DNA of 6,350 nt from Clostridia bacterium (GTDB taxonomy: Bacteria; Bacillota_A; Clostridia; Christensenellales; UBA1242). The notes beneath the pieces are model-generated. The model had not been told where the DNA came from, searched no databases, and saw only the letters and a program-made list of their open reading frames with translations. The stretch spans positions 1 through 6,350 of the forward strand of contig JAGBBI010000057.1 in assembly GCA_017938565.1 (NCBI GenBank), read 5' to 3'. Made by a program: the position numbers and the translations under genes. Numbering within the stretch: the first letter of the stretch is position 1; each line of letters begins with the position of its first letter. This document shows positions 5,575-6,350 of this stretch, piece after piece.

Positions 5575-5873
5575 TGTTTTTTATCTTTATTTTCTTTAAA
5601 CCATTTAATGACATTATGTAAACAATATATACCACCAATAAGGAAAGGTATACCCCAACACAAGCCGCTTGCAATAAAAGCATTACATTGTTCTAACGTA
5701 AATGGTGGCTCACAGTCGTAATAAGATGTAGCATAGCCCAAGGCCCATCCACAGTAAGCAACTCTTAGGGCATATAGTCCCCACCAAAATGCCCATATAC
5801 ATAGAAGCATATTACACCAAGGCCATTTGCTAATCGTTGTCCAAATCTTCGTTAAGTTTTGCTTTAAATTCAT
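5571..5873 (-). CDS. Cys/Trp-rich two-helix membrane protein, 100 aa
   Basis: No family is recognised. The start chosen is the ATG at 5873 (MNLKQNLTKIW). The reading frame stays open further upstream to 5951, but that part lies inside the 62-aa gene. A shorter start at 5810 would begin inside the first membrane helix. The protein has a positively charged amphipathic N-terminus, a first hydrophobic helix at ~21-48, a loop with YYDCEPPFTLEQC (51-63), a second helix at ~66-88, and a Lys-rich C-terminus. This predicts both ends in the cytoplasm and a periplasmic loop. It is unusually rich in Cys (20, 25, 41, 54, 63, 72, 84) and in Trp (nine). Cys54 and Cys63 in the loop could form a disulphide. 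The gene overlaps the 62-aa gene by 44 bases and the LemA-like gene by 4, so it belongs to the membrane module. Confidence 0.7.
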   Translation of the reverse strand: MNLKQNLTKIWTTISKWPWCNMLLCIWAFWWGLYALRVAYCGWALGYATSYYDCEPPFTLEQCNAFIASGLCWGIPFLIGGIYCLHNVIKWFKENKDKKQ

Positions 5874-6018
5874 CTTCTCTTTTCTTGCTACTATGCATTC
5901 TGTTTCCTTCACACCACGGACAGCCGTTGTGATTTCTACAAGACCAAGCAAACCGTTTGCTTCCCCTGTAATGTTTCCTGTGTTCTTTTCCGTGTTCTAT
6001 CGCTTTTTCAAGTCCCAT
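5830..6018 (-). CDS. Small putative zinc-binding phage protein, 62 aa, CxxHxxCxxC
   Basis: The protein is short and very basic. Residues 1-20 read as a charged helix (MGLEKAIEHGKEHRKHYRGS). Cys27, His30, Cys33 and Cys36 then form C-x2-H-x2-C-x2-C in a CRNHNGCPWCEGNR context, and a charged helical tail follows. The spacing suits one small zinc site. I recall KAIEHGKE...CRNHGSCPYC...NR-type small proteins in phages of gut Bacteroidota and Firmicutes, with no assigned function. The ATG at 6018 is chosen because upstream codons in the frame run into the promoter. The promoter's -7 box ends only 7 bases before this ATG, so the mRNA is probably leaderless or nearly so. It is the first gene of the membrane-module operon. 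It could bind nucleic acid or a host protein. The stop is TAG. Confidence 0.75.
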   Translation of the reverse strand: MGLEKAIEHGKEHRKHYRGSKRFAWSCRNHNGCPWCEGNRMHSSKKREDEFKAKLNEDLDND

Positions 6019-6025
6019 AACAATG

Positions 6026-6057
6026 CAAATATACAATATATTATTCAATTTTCCAAA
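6026..6057 (-). promoter_or_regulatory. Bacteroidota-type promoter for the six-gene operon
   Basis: On the minus strand TTTG (6057-6054) is followed by 20 bases and TATATTTG (6033-6026), an excellent match to the Bacteroidota -33/-7 pattern. The extended core TTGTATATTTGC is the same as at the promoter of the 247-aa gene. The -7 box ends 7 bases before the ATG at 6018. The -33 box abuts the stop codon of the 58-aa gene. No terminator is visible just upstream, so transcription from unit A may also enter. Confidence 0.75.
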
Positions 6058-6058
6058 A

Positions 6059-6235
6059 TCATAATGTCGGAATTAAACTTGGTATTTTAACATAGTCTCT
6101 AAAATATAAGTAAGCATAAGCACGTCTTGGCTTGGCATCTAACTTATATTTTTTATTCTCCATATGTAATTCGTGACTACTTTCTGCGAAGTAATATTGA
6201 GGACAACTGACAAAGCAATTTAAGTGACTGTTCAT
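6059..6235 (-). CDS. Small hypothetical protein, 58 aa
   Basis: I do not recognise it. The frame is open from an ATG at 6280, but the ATG at 6235 (MNSHLNCFVSCPQYYF) is preferred. The longer form begins with a run of Arg/Lys codons that overlaps the end of the preceding gene in another frame, whereas 6235 lies 16 bases after that gene's TAG. The protein has a Cys/Tyr/Phe-rich N-terminus, a Lys/Arg-rich middle (KKYKLDAKPRRAYAY) and an aromatic C-terminus, with no clear membrane segment. AAAGGG stands about 11 bases upstream of the start, perhaps too far to serve as a ribosome site. The small size means the call rests on its fit between the neighbouring gene end and the following promoter, so confidence is modest. 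Confidence 0.5.
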   Translation of the reverse strand: MNSHLNCFVSCPQYYFAESSHELHMENKKYKLDAKPRRAYAYLYFRDYVKIPSLIPTL

Positions 6236-6251
6236 TATTTTTTGGCCCTTT

Positions 6252-6350
6252 CTAGCCTTTTTTCTTCTTGTTTTCCTCATATTCTAATAGTTCTTTTTTT
6301 AATCTTTTATGGAAAGATTCTTCCCCATCGTCCCCGCTTATAAGATAATC
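6252..6350 (-). CDS. C-terminal end of an unknown gene, partial (32 codons)
   Basis: Reading down from the window edge, one frame stays open to a TAG at 6254-6252. It encodes an acidic then strongly helical, charged tail: DYLISGDDGEESF, then KRLKKELLEYEENKKKKG. This is the usual look of a protein C-terminus and fits the gene order of the strand. The rest of the gene lies beyond the window, so no function can be given. The frame is too short to appear in a standard ORF list. Its stop is close before the ATG at 6235. Confidence 0.55.
   Translation of the reverse strand, partial: DYLISGDDGEESFHKRLKKELLEYEENKKKKG

Noticed and set aside
1..6350. tRNA genes, CRISPR arrays, insertion sequences, terminal repeats or attachment sites
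   Set aside because: I saw no cloverleaf, no regularly spaced repeats, no transposase and no long direct repeats. The only shared longer motif is the 12-base promoter core.

Overview
The window looks like part of a tailed phage (or integrated prophage) that infects a Bacteroidota host, probably a gut Bacteroidales. Four things support this. The DNA is AT-rich, with tightly packed small genes, all on the minus strand. Translation starts generally lack a Shine-Dalgarno sequence and sit behind A/T-rich leaders. Two promoters match the Bacteroidota primary-sigma pattern TTTG-N19/20-TAnnTTTG, with the same core TATATTTGC. Several small proteins recall families I know from gut phage genomes. No capsid, terminase, portal or integrase gene is visible, so the phage call is an inference.

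Layout, in the direction of transcription (high to low coordinates). (A) 6350-6059: the C-terminal end of an unknown gene, then a 58-aa ORF. (B) 6057-3102: a complete transcription unit. It has a host-type promoter (6057-6026), a 62-aa CxxHxxCxxC protein, a 100-aa Cys/Trp-rich two-helix membrane protein, a LemA-like membrane-anchored protein, a 374-aa three-helix membrane protein, a DUF6717-like protein and a 71-aa protein. Adjacent genes overlap or lie 1-7 bases apart, and a strong intrinsic terminator (3134-3102) ends the unit. (C) 3101-790: a ~108-base A-rich leader, a 193-aa glycine-rich/coiled-coil putative virion protein followed at once by a hairpin (2401-2377), then 164-aa and 113-aa proteins and a sigma-70-like protein, ended by a second strong terminator (824-790). 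(D) 800-22: a host-type promoter whose -33 box lies in the U-tract of that terminator, driving a 247-aa protein of unknown function.

How they may work together (inference). Unit B looks like a module that acts at the host envelope, built around a LemA-like protein and a large membrane partner. Unit C looks like a morphogenesis cassette in which the first gene is insulated for high expression and a phage sigma-like factor sits at the distal end. Units B and D carry host-type promoters almost touching the start codon, so their mRNAs may be leaderless. Unit C has no good host promoter and may depend on another sigma, possibly its own. The plus strand holds no gene I would accept, and I see no tRNA, CRISPR array or insertion sequence.
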